Below the pieces are notes generated by a model. The model ran no database searches, was not told the origin of the DNA, and worked only from the letters and a program-made list of their open reading frames with translations. Made by a program: the position numbers and the translations under genes. From positions 1-8,758 of the forward strand of contig CALGHW010000290.1 in assembly GCA_937916075.1 (NCBI GenBank): 8,758 nucleotides of DNA, read 5' to 3'. Below, piece after piece: positions 1 through 6,505 of this stretch. This DNA comes from an uncultured Prevotella sp. Its GTDB lineage: Bacteria; Bacteroidota; Bacteroidia; Bacteroidales; Bacteroidaceae. Position 1 is the first letter of the stretch. Every line of letters starts with the position of its first letter.

Positions 1-54
1 CCAACGACCCCCTGATTAACAGTCAGGTGCTCTAACCAACTGAGCTATTGAAGC
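1..54 (-). tRNA. tRNA-Asn (anticodon GUU), 3' part cut off by the window edge
   Basis: Read on the minus strand, the segment starts with a 7-nt acceptor strand (GCTTCAA), then T8-A9, a D-arm with GCTC/GAGC stem and an AGTTGGTTA loop, and an anticodon arm with CCTGA/TCAGG stem around loop CTGTTAA. The loop gives anticodon GTT (plus-strand positions 18-20), so the tRNA carries asparagine. The variable region (GGGTC) and the first T-stem strand (GTTGG) follow, and position 1 of the window then cuts off the T-loop and 3' acceptor strand. The 5' end at 54 is set by standard tRNA numbering, because the pairing partner is outside the window. A matching promoter lies about 30 nt upstream. Confidence 0.93.
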
Positions 55-87
55 TTTTGTTTTGCGCTTCATTTCTGAATTGCGATG

Positions 88-119
88 CAAAGGTAGTGGT
101 TTTATTTTGTTCTGCCAAA
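88..119 (-). promoter_or_regulatory. Promoter of tRNA-Asn, Bacteroidota -33/-7 type
   Basis: On the minus strand TTTG (119-116) is followed after 20 nt by TACCTTTG (95-88). This fits the Bacteroidota housekeeping consensus TTTG-N19-21-TAnnTTTG. Transcription would start near 80-83, leaving a 5' leader of roughly 27 nt before the mature tRNA end at 54, to be removed by RNase P. The promoter fires away from the protease gene, so the 55-232 gap is a divergent promoter region. Confidence 0.8.
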
Positions 120-200
120 CTTTTGGAGAAAAAAATTCATGAAAACTTAATTTTTTCGCAAAAATATGGTTCAAAAGGGCTTTATTAGGCTCTAATCATG

Positions 201-208
201 TAAATTTG
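201..208 (+). promoter_or_regulatory. Probable -7 box of the S41 protease gene
   Basis: TAAATTTG matches the Bacteroidota -7 consensus TAnnTTTG exactly and lies 24 nt before the start codon at 233, which is a sensible leader length. I see no clear TTTG about 20 nt upstream (around 177-181), so the -33 element is weak or absent. The region before it (about 120-165) is very A/T-rich, which could help polymerase binding. Confidence 0.55.
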
Positions 209-232
209 CACCCAATATTAATCTTGTAAGCA

Positions 233-1897
233 ATGAAAAGAAGACTAATCCTACTGTTGCTCCTTTGCGTGCCGGTGCTCTCCATGCAAGCACAAAACGC
301 AAAAAACCACAATTTTGAGGTGGCCAAGAACCTGGACATCTTCAATCAGATATATAAAAATCTCGACTTGATGTACGTGGACACACTCAATCCAGGTGAA
401 GTGATAGGCAACGGCATTAGTGCGATGCTCCGTAGTTTGGACCCTTATACAGAGTATTATCCAGAGAGCAAGACCAAGGACTTGAAGATGATGCTCACGG
501 GTAAGTATGCTGGCATAGGTGCCCTGGTGCGCTACCACCAGCGTCTCAAACGGGTGGTCATCGACGAGCCGTATGCGGGGATGCCGGCTGCTGAAGTGGG
601 GCTGAGAAAGGGTGATGTCATCCTGACGATAGACGACTCGGTGATGACTGACAAGAATGTGAGCTATGTGAGCAACAAGCTCAGGGGGGAGTCGGGCACC
701 ACCTTTAAGCTGAAAATCATGCGCCCCTCGACAGGCAAGGAAATGACGTTCAAGGTGACACGCAAGAGCATCAAGTTGCCCGAGCTTCCCTATTATGGAT
801 TGCTCGACGACGGGCGTACGGGCTATATCAACTTCAACAGCTTTCCAGAGGGGAGTGCCAAGGATATGCGCAAGGCTTTCATCGACCTGAAGAAGCAGGG
901 GGCAGTCCAGCTTGTGCTCGACCTGCGTGGTAATGGCGGTGGCTCGCTCTCCGAGGCGATAGACATTATTAATATGTGGGTGCCAAGAGGACTGACGCTG
1001 GTGGAGACGCGCGGAAAGCTGAAGCGGGCCAACCGGGAATACCGCACAAGGATGGAGCCCGTGGACACCGTGATGCCGATAGCCGTATTGGTGAATGGCG
1101 AGACTGCCAGCGCCAGCGAGATCACGAGCGGCTCACTGCAAGACCTGGACCGTGGCATTATCGTGGGCACGCGGACTTATGGAAAGGGACTGGTGCAGGT
1201 ACCGATGGATTTGCCTTACAACTGCAACATGAAGCTGACCACCAGCAAATACTACATACCGAGTGGCCGCTGTATACAGGCCATCAACTACAAGCATAGT
1301 GGCGGGGGGTATACGGAGCACATTGCCGACAGCCTGACCCATGTGTTCAAAACTCGCAACGGCCGGGAGGTGCGCGACGGTGGCGGCATCAAGCCCGACG
1401 TGGAGGTCAAACCCGACACGCTCGACAATATTGCGGTCTATCTGGACCGGCTCGACTCTACCGAGGTGATGTTCGACTATGTGGTGGACTACATTGCCCG
1501 CCACCCCTCAATAGCCGCTCCCCGGAAGTTCCATCTCAGCGATGCCGACTTTGAGGACTTCAAGAGTCGTGCTGTCAAGGCCGGCTTCACGTATGACCCC
1601 ATGAGTCAGAAACGATTTGACGAGCTGGTGAAGACGGCCAAGTTTGAAGGATATTATGAGGCGGCCAAGGAGGAATTCGACAATCTGAAAGCCAAGCTGA
1701 AGCACGACGTGGCACGTGACATAGAACGCAACAAGGAGACCTTGCGGCAGATGATAGAGCAGGATATCATATCGGCCTATTATTACCAGGCTGGCATGAT
1801 AGAGGCTGGGCTGGGCAGCGACAAGCAGCTCAAGGAAGCTGTCAGAGTGCTCAATGACAAGGTTGCCTACAAGAGATTGCTGAGCCCGAAGAAATAA
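233..1897 (+). CDS. Exported S41 family carboxy-terminal processing peptidase (CtpA/Prc type)
   Basis: This is a serine protease of family S41, which cleaves periplasmic or envelope proteins near their C-termini. Residues 1-20 form a signal peptide (positive MKRR, a Leu-rich core, cleavage probably after SMQA). A PDZ domain spans about 92-175, including the AEVGLRKGDVI stretch. The protease core follows: LDLRGNGGG (229-237), then VNGETASASEI with the predicted nucleophile Ser293, then YGKGLVQ with the general base Lys318 and Gln322. The Ser-Lys spacing of 25 residues and Lys-Gln spacing of 4 equal those of E. coli Prc (S430/K455/Q459), so the enzyme should be active. Residues from about 400 to 554 form a mostly charged, helical C-terminal extension, and the total length of 554 aa is usual for Bacteroidota members. 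The ATG at 233 is chosen because it directly precedes the signal peptide and follows a -7 box. Natural substrates cannot be read from the sequence; the next gene encodes an exported protein. Confidence 0.93.
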   Translation: MKRRLILLLLLCVPVLSMQAQNAKNHNFEVAKNLDIFNQIYKNLDLMYVDTLNPGEVIGNGISAMLRSLDPYTEYYPESKTKDLKMMLTGKYAGIGALVRYHQRLKRVVIDEPYAGMPAAEVGLRKGDVILTIDDSVMTDKNVSYVSNKLRGESGTTFKLKIMRPSTGKEMTFKVTRKSIKLPELPYYGLLDDGRTGYINFNSFPEGSAKDMRKAFIDLKKQGAVQLVLDLRGNGGGSLSEAIDIINMWVPRGLTLVETRGKLKRANREYRTRMEPVDTVMPIAVLVNGETASASEITSGSLQDLDRGIIVGTRTYGKGLVQVPMDLPYNCNMKLTTSKYYIPSGRCIQAINYKHSGGGYTEHIADSLTHVFKTRNGREVRDGGGIKPDVEVKPDTLDNIAVYLDRLDSTEVMFDYVVDYIARHPSIAAPRKFHLSDADFEDFKSRAVKAGFTYDPMSQKRFDELVKTAKFEGYYEAAKEEFDNLKAKLKHDVARDIERNKETLRQMIEQDIISAYYYQAGMIEAGLGSDKQLKEAVRVLNDKVAYKRLLSPKK

Positions 1898-1899
1898 AA

Positions 1900-1913
1900 G
1901 CGGCATACGCCGC
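1900..1913. other. Small GC-rich hairpin just after the protease stop codon
   Basis: GCGGC and GCCGC pair around the 4-nt loop ATAC, beginning 3 nt after the stop codon. On the plus strand no U-tract follows; instead there is a run of nine A (1920-1928). It is therefore not a convincing terminator for the protease gene. It could stabilise the mRNA 3' end or partly separate the two genes. The 63-nt gap (1898-1960) has no TAnnTTTG box, so the downstream gene may be transcribed from the protease promoter. Confidence 0.35.
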
Positions 1914-1960
1914 CACGTCAAAAAAAAACAAGAATATACAATTACCTATAATAATATAAA

Positions 1961-4432
1961 ATGAGAAAAGACTATATGTTGCTTGTCGCCTTGATGGTGT
2001 CGTCGTTGACGGCTGCCGCCAGCCGGCCAAGCGCTATGCCGGCCAAGGATGCCGGCCGCCTCGCATGGCGAGCCTCGGAGAGCAGGCCTCTGTGCCAGAC
2101 CGCGCGCCCAGTCAAGGGCGATGTCATCACTGTGGTAGACGAAGATTTTTCCGGACTGACCGATGGAACGGAAGACAAACCCTCGACCGTAACGCTGCTC
2201 GACGACATGGGATATGTCAAGGACAGCACCCTCTTCAAAACCTATGATGCCAGCTGTACCTACCGGTGGGGCGGTGCCAACCTGTATGCCGCAGGAGGAC
2301 ATCTCGCGGTGATGAACGGTGGTTTCCTCAATACCCCAGCCGGCGATTTGTCGGGCAATCTGAAAGTGACCTTCCGGGCCAAGTTGCTGAAAGGACAGAC
2401 CGAGACCGACCCCAGTCTGGACATCATCCTGCTCAGCCGCAAGAAGCTGATAGATTATCAGCGCAAGACCGTAAAGCTGACAGATGAGTGGCAGACCTAT
2501 ACCTTAGAAGCCGTCAACGGAGGATTCTCGGACACCGGTATCCAATTGTTCACGGCCAGCGAGAAACTGTCATATCTCGTGGACGACATTCACATCGAAC
2601 GAGTGCAAACTTCCATCGTGCCCCCAGAGGCCACTGAGGCCTATGACCTGAAGCCCGACGGATTCACGGCGGCCTGGGACACCACGGGCACCGCCAAGGA
2701 CTATCTGCTGAGTGTGTACAGCAAGACCCCCAATACCGAGACGCTCAGCGTAAATCAGGGCTTTGAGGATATCAACGCGGATGATGATGGATATATCGAC
2801 TCCACCACGCCCGGTTATCCAGAAGGGTGGGATTTCTATTGGTATGACCCGACACAGCCAGGAATGAGTCACACGGCCGACGGACAGAGCGTGCGCCTCA
2901 ATGCGATGGGCGACTATGTGCAGACCCCCATCTACGATGCGCCGCTATCCTCATTCAGCCTTTGGGCCAAGGCCGAGCTGAACGGGCAGACCACAGCACC
3001 GCAGGGCGTGGTGCTCCTGTCGGTCATGACCGAATATGGATGGTCGCCATGGATGTATATCGGCATGCAAGCCCTGAGCGACGCAGCGTACAAAGACGGA
3101 ACGGTCATCGACTTCACCAATCAACTCAGCCTGTATGACAATGTGTACGGCGTGAGAATCAATTACCAGCCTGCCGACGGCGACCTGGCCTCGCTGCTGG
3201 TGGACAATGTGGCCTACAAGGTGCAAGGGCCGTCCGTCATCAACTATGCCCTGCAAGACAAGGTGGTGGAAGGGCGTGGCACAGACCATTGTGTGGTAGA
3301 AGGACTCGATCCCGACACCGACTATTATTACACCGTCAAGGCCCGTAATGAGGAGTTCACCTCGGCACCGTCAGACGAAATAGAGGTGTTCGACGTGCAC
3401 CAGCCTACCGCCCTTCCCGCTACCCATGTCGGTGCGGACAGCTATACGGCCAACTGGACCTGTGGCTCAAAGGCCGACTATTTCCGGATGGACCAGCTAC
3501 AGGAGGCCGTTCTCGACAAGGACTCATCCAACTATGTGGTGCTCTATGAGGACTTCTCAAAGGTGACGTCCGAACTGGGCGAGGCCGATATCGAGATGCC
3601 CGAGCCCGGAGAGTACACCAACAGTTACCAGCCTATCGATGAGTTGACACATATCGGAGGATGGAAAGCTTCTTCCTGGCAAAAAATCAACGGATGGCTT
3701 GGCGGCATGGCGTCAGGCGGTACGGGGACGATAGCCGGTGCCATCGTGACCCCTGTCATCGACCTGAGCCATAACGACGGTGAGTGTAAAGTGACGGTGA
3801 GGGCTTATGGCTATCAGGGTGACTGGCTCGTGATACAAGGCGTCAACCAGGCGGCCTATGGAGCCATACCCTTCCCCGAAGGGGGATTTGTGGAAAGTAC
3901 AGTGACCATTCCTCTCTGCTCGTCGAAGGAGACGCTGACCTTCTATAGCAACAACTATTATCCCTTCTTGATAGACTATATCAAGATTGTGCAGGACATG
4001 AAGGCTGGCGACAAGGTGTCGGTTATCACCAAGTCTGTGGTGACATCCGACGCCAAGACTTGCTCGGCCGATATCACCGACGCCGGTTTCAGCCCGGATT
4101 ACGACACCAACTACAAGGTGATGGCCTTCCGCTATTATCATGGCAAGAAAGACGATGTGTGGTCGTCCAAGTCGTCTAATATGGTCAATGTGAAGCGCAG
4201 TGCCGCCGGCATCGTCTCCACAGGGGCGGTCTCTGGTGACAGCGTGATTCCTGTAGATGGTGGACTCCGTGTGAGTGCCGCCGATAAAGACATGGCGGTG
4301 GCCGTATATGGCATGGACGGAGCCTTGATGACGACACGGGTATGCCGTCGGGGAGAGACCTTCCTGCCGTTGGCCAAGGGACATTATGTGGTCAAGGCGC
4401 GGAACATCGCTCAAAAGGTGTGTGTGAAGTAA
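1961..4432 (+). CDS. Exported multidomain FnIII / jelly-roll (Cleaved_Adhesin-like) protein with T9SS-like C-terminus
   Basis: I recognise the domain types but no specific function. An N-terminal signal peptide (about 1-20, ending LTAAA) is followed by a linker to about residue 55. Three jelly-roll modules then share one pattern: each opens with a [ED]DF/GFED motif (EDFSG at 61, QGFED at 266, YEDFS at 529) and closes with an Asp-rich strand (LVDDIHIERV 206-215, LLVDNVAYKV 412-421, LIDYIKIVQD 670-679). Between and around them are fibronectin type III halves: 221-256 with 428-479 (DPDTDYYYTVKARN), and 480-515 with 683-746 (SPDYDTNYKVMAFRYY). Modules two and three thus seem to sit inside FnIII domains. 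The last ~74 residues resemble a T9SS type A sorting domain. Such proteins usually bind glycans or proteins at the cell surface, or are shed. No catalytic motif is visible. The ATG at 1961 precedes the signal peptide. It may share a transcript with the protease 63 nt upstream. Confidence 0.85.
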   Translation: MRKDYMLLVALMVSSLTAAASRPSAMPAKDAGRLAWRASESRPLCQTARPVKGDVITVVDEDFSGLTDGTEDKPSTVTLLDDMGYVKDSTLFKTYDASCTYRWGGANLYAAGGHLAVMNGGFLNTPAGDLSGNLKVTFRAKLLKGQTETDPSLDIILLSRKKLIDYQRKTVKLTDEWQTYTLEAVNGGFSDTGIQLFTASEKLSYLVDDIHIERVQTSIVPPEATEAYDLKPDGFTAAWDTTGTAKDYLLSVYSKTPNTETLSVNQGFEDINADDDGYIDSTTPGYPEGWDFYWYDPTQPGMSHTADGQSVRLNAMGDYVQTPIYDAPLSSFSLWAKAELNGQTTAPQGVVLLSVMTEYGWSPWMYIGMQALSDAAYKDGTVIDFTNQLSLYDNVYGVRINYQPADGDLASLLVDNVAYKVQGPSVINYALQDKVVEGRGTDHCVVEGLDPDTDYYYTVKARNEEFTSAPSDEIEVFDVHQPTALPATHVGADSYTANWTCGSKADYFRMDQLQEAVLDKDSSNYVVLYEDFSKVTSELGEADIEMPEPGEYTNSYQPIDELTHIGGWKASSWQKINGWLGGMASGGTGTIAGAIVTPVIDLSHNDGECKVTVRAYGYQGDWLVIQGVNQAAYGAIPFPEGGFVESTVTIPLCSSKETLTFYSNNYYPFLIDYIKIVQDMKAGDKVSVITKSVVTSDAKTCSADITDAGFSPDYDTNYKVMAFRYYHGKKDDVWSSKSSNMVNVKRSAAGIVSTGAVSGDSVIPVDGGLRVSAADKDMAVAVYGMDGALMTTRVCRRGETFLPLAKGHYVVKARNIAQKVCVK

Positions 4433-4456
4433 GTTAAATAATGCTATAAAATCGCT

Positions 4457-4495
4457 CGTTTTGGTCATGTCAGGCTATTCTATAAGGACAAAACG
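4457..4495 (+). other. Imperfect inverted repeat after the adhesin-like gene
   Basis: CGTTTTG (4457-4463) and CAAAACG (4489-4495) are perfect 7-bp complements. Two further inner pairs form across a bulge (TC 4465-4466 with GA 4487-4488), leaving a loop of about 20 nt. It begins 24 nt after the stop codon, the usual place for a terminator, but no U-tract follows. It may be a weak or factor-dependent 3' end signal, or chance. Confidence 0.25.
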
Positions 4496-4526
4496 GTTGG
4501 TTGTATACATTTTACATACTTAAATC

Positions 4527-4557
4527 TTTGCAATTAGCGGATTTTTTCGTAACTTTG
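4527..4557 (+). promoter_or_regulatory. Promoter of the rimP-nusA-infB operon
   Basis: TTTG (4527-4530) is followed after 19 nt by TAACTTTG (4550-4557), an excellent match to the Bacteroidota housekeeping consensus. Transcription should begin near 4562-4565, giving an unusually short leader of about 57 nt before the rimP ATG at 4621. Upstream is A/T-rich DNA that includes the perfect 8-bp palindrome TGTATACA at 4502-4509. Confidence 0.82.
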
Positions 4558-4570
4558 CAGCGTTCAGTGG

Positions 4571-4606
4571 AATGAGGAGCTTCTCGAAAGCTCCTCATTT
4601 TGTTTT
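4571..4606 (+). terminator. Putative intrinsic terminator / attenuator in the rimP-nusA-infB leader
   Basis: ATGAGGAGCTT (4572-4582) and AAGCTCCTCAT (4588-4598) form a perfect 11-bp stem with loop CTCGA. A 4571 with T 4599 adds a twelfth pair. The U-tract TTTTGTTTT (4598-4606) follows directly. This is terminator shape, yet it sits after the operon promoter and before rimP. The reverse strand has no U-tract, so it acts in the operon direction only. The single G in the U-tract would weaken intrinsic termination, the type of signal that NusA can strengthen. It could alternatively stop read-through from upstream genes, but it would then also hit the operon's own transcripts. Confidence 0.65.
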
Positions 4607-4620
4607 ATAACCCAATATGT

Positions 4621-5088
4621 ATGATAGATAAAAACGTAGTAAAAGAGATTGTCGATGAGTGGTTGCAAGGCAACGAATACTTCCTGGTAGACATCATGTT
4701 CACCCCCGACGACCGCATCGTGGTGGAAATCGACCATGCCGACGGCGTGTGGATAGAAGACTGTGCCGAGTTGAGCCGCCTTATCCAGGACCGCCTTGGC
4801 GAGCAGCTTGACGACTATGAGCTTGAGGTGGGTTCGGCCGGTATAGGGCAGCCTTTCAAGGTAGCTCAGCAGTATGTCAACCACATTGGCAAGGACGTTG
4901 AGGTGCTTGGAGCTGACGGCAAGAAGGTGCAAGGTGTGCTCAAGTCGGTAGACGCTCCCCTGTTTGTGGTCACGGTAAAGGAAAAGCAAAAGGTGGAAGG
5001 CAAAAAGCGCCCCGTACAGGTGGAAGTCGACAAGACCTACGACATGAATAATATAAAATATACAAAATACCTATTAAGCTTCAAGTAA
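4621..5088 (+). CDS. rimP: Ribosome maturation factor RimP
   Basis: RimP binds the free 30S subunit and helps its late maturation in the cytoplasm. The 155-aa product has the family layout. The N-terminal alpha/beta domain includes EYFLVDIMFTPDDRIVVEIDHADGV, then the conserved CAELSRLIQDRL helix and YELEVGSAGIGQPFK, the counterpart of the LEVSSPGLDRPL motif in E. coli RimP. The C-terminal Sm-like beta barrel runs from about residue 84 to 155 (GKDVEVLGADGKKVQGVLKS onwards). The start is ATG at 4621. An in-frame TTG at 4600 would add seven residues, but it lies in the U-tract of the leader hairpin, so I reject it. The gene leads the operon, and its stop is 4 nt before nusA, so the two are surely co-transcribed and probably translationally coupled. 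Confidence 0.94.
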   Translation: MIDKNVVKEIVDEWLQGNEYFLVDIMFTPDDRIVVEIDHADGVWIEDCAELSRLIQDRLGEQLDDYELEVGSAGIGQPFKVAQQYVNHIGKDVEVLGADGKKVQGVLKSVDAPLFVVTVKEKQKVEGKKRPVQVEVDKTYDMNNIKYTKYLLSFK

Positions 5089-5092
5089 AAAT

Positions 5093-6352
5093 ATGGCAAA
5101 GAAAGAAGAGTTGGGTCCCAGCATGATAGAGACCTTCCAGGAGTTCAAAGAGACCAAGAACATCGACCGCACCACACTCGTAAGTGTGTTGGAGGAGAGC
5201 TTCCGCAACGTGATTGCCAAACTGTTTGGCAGCGACGAGAACTTTGACGTGATTGTGAACCCCGATAAAGGCGACTTCGAAATACACCGCAACCGTGTGG
5301 TTGTGGCCGACGGTGCCGTGGAGGACGAGAACAAGCAGATATCTCTGACCGACGCGCGCAAGATAGCACCCGACTATGAAGTGGGCGAGGACGTGAGCGA
5401 GGAAGTAAACTTCAGCAAGTTTGGCCGCCGGGCCATCCTGACGCTCCGCCAGACACTGGCTTCAAAGATTTTGGAGCTGGAGCACGACTCATTGTATAAT
5501 AAATATAAGGACAAGGTGGGCCAGGTTATCAGTGCCGAGGTGTACCAGATGTGGAAGCGCGAGGTGTTGCTCATCGACGATGAGGGCAACGAGCTCCATC
5601 TGCCCAAGTCCGAGCAGATACCTGCCGATGTGTACCACAAGGGCGAGACAGTGAGAGCCGTCGTGGCCCGTGTGGACAATGAAAACAATAATCCGCGCAT
5701 CATCATGAGCCGTACCAGCCCGATGTTCCTGGAGCGCTTGTTGGAGGCCGAGGTGCCCGAGATAGCCGACGGCCTGATCAGTATCCGCCGGGTGGCCCGT
5801 ATGCCGGGTGAGCGCGCCAAGGTGGCCGTGGAGAGTTATGACGACCGTATTGACGCTGTAGGAGCTTGCGTGGGTGTGAAAGGTAGCCGTGTGCATGGTA
5901 TAGTCCGCGAGCTGTGCAACGAGAATATTGATGTCATCAACTATTCGAGCAATACCCAGCTGTTTATCCAGCGTGCCCTTAGCCCGGCCCAGGTGACCAG
6001 TATCAAACTTGATGAGGAAAACCACAAGGCCGAGGTATACCTCCAGCCCGAGGAAGTGTCGCTGGCCATCGGCCGTGGCGGTATGAACATCAAGCTTGCC
6101 TCGATGCTCACAGAGTATACCATCGACGTGTTCCGTGTGGTGAGCGAGAGCGAGGCCGACGAGGATATCTACCTTGACGAGTTCTCTGACGAGATAGACC
6201 AGTGGGTTATCGACGCCATCAAGAGCATAGGTCTCGATACAGCCAAGGCTGTGCTTAACGCACCCCGTGAGATGCTTATCGAGAAGGCCGACCTCGAAGA
6301 GGAGACCGTGGACAATGTCCTGAGGGTGCTCCGTGCAGAATTTGAGAAATAA
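5093..6352 (+). CDS. nusA: Transcription termination/antitermination factor NusA
   Basis: NusA binds RNA polymerase near the RNA exit channel, promotes pausing and hairpin-dependent termination, and takes part in antitermination on rRNA. The 419-aa protein shows an N-terminal polymerase-binding domain (about 1-130), an S1 domain (about 138-208, starting DKVGQVISAEV), KH1 with GACVGVKGSRVHGI (257-270) and KH2 with SLAIGRGGMNIKLA (323-336). Both KH GxxG loops are intact (GVKG, GRGG). An acidic linker (351-370) leads to one helical C-terminal segment (about 368-419, AIKSIGLDTAKAVLNAP...) that resembles a single acidic-repeat or helix-hairpin-helix unit. E. coli NusA (495 aa) has two such repeats. 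The ATG is 4 nt after the rimP stop, in an A-rich context without a Shine-Dalgarno sequence. A terminator-like hairpin in the operon leader is a plausible target of NusA autoregulation. Confidence 0.95.
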   Translation: MAKKEELGPSMIETFQEFKETKNIDRTTLVSVLEESFRNVIAKLFGSDENFDVIVNPDKGDFEIHRNRVVVADGAVEDENKQISLTDARKIAPDYEVGEDVSEEVNFSKFGRRAILTLRQTLASKILELEHDSLYNKYKDKVGQVISAEVYQMWKREVLLIDDEGNELHLPKSEQIPADVYHKGETVRAVVARVDNENNNPRIIMSRTSPMFLERLLEAEVPEIADGLISIRRVARMPGERAKVAVESYDDRIDAVGACVGVKGSRVHGIVRELCNENIDVINYSSNTQLFIQRALSPAQVTSIKLDEENHKAEVYLQPEEVSLAIGRGGMNIKLASMLTEYTIDVFRVVSESEADEDIYLDEFSDEIDQWVIDAIKSIGLDTAKAVLNAPREMLIEKADLEEETVDNVLRVLRAEFEK

Positions 6353-6365
6353 AGGAACGTGGAAT

Positions 6366-6393
6366 GTGATTCATAATGCGTGATTCATGATAC
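6366..6393 (+). repeat. Degenerate 14-bp tandem repeat in the nusA-infB spacer
   Basis: GTGATTCATAATGC (6366-6379) and GTGATTCATGATAC (6380-6393) are adjacent copies agreeing at 12 of 14 positions. Related GCAT/TGAT-rich words recur downstream (AGAATGCATTCGTGC from 6394; GTGCATGGTGCATATACGCATGATG from 6463). The whole 153-nt spacer (6353-6505) has no TAnnTTTG promoter box and no terminator hairpin with a U-tract, so infB is probably read through from nusA. A 32-codon frame at 6387-6485 is present but unsupported. Confidence 0.5.
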
Positions 6394-6505
6394 AGAATGC
6401 ATTCGTGCAAGGTTGTGGACAGGCATTGAAAACACGTGAGAGAGACATAACCATCAAGAAGTGTGCATGGTGCATATACGCATGATGAATTGATTTAAAA
6501 AGTTT

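Noticed and set aside
1900..1913. Hairpin after the S41 protease gene as an intrinsic terminator
   Set aside because: The stem is only 5 bp and is followed by A-runs, not U, on the plus strand. On the minus strand a short T-run follows, but no minus-strand gene needs it.
3713..4468. Minus-strand open frame of 251 codons opposite the adhesin-like gene
   Set aside because: The product is His-rich with no domain pattern, lies fully antisense to the FnIII/jelly-roll gene and has no promoter box. It is a shadow frame.
4600..4620. Upstream in-frame TTG start for rimP
   Set aside because: The codon lies in the U-tract of the leader hairpin and would add seven non-conserved residues. ATG 4621 gives the standard RimP N-terminus.
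5489..6025. Minus-strand open frame of 178 codons opposite nusA
   Set aside because: It is antisense to the S1/KH region of nusA, with no recognisable domain and composition typical of a shadow frame.
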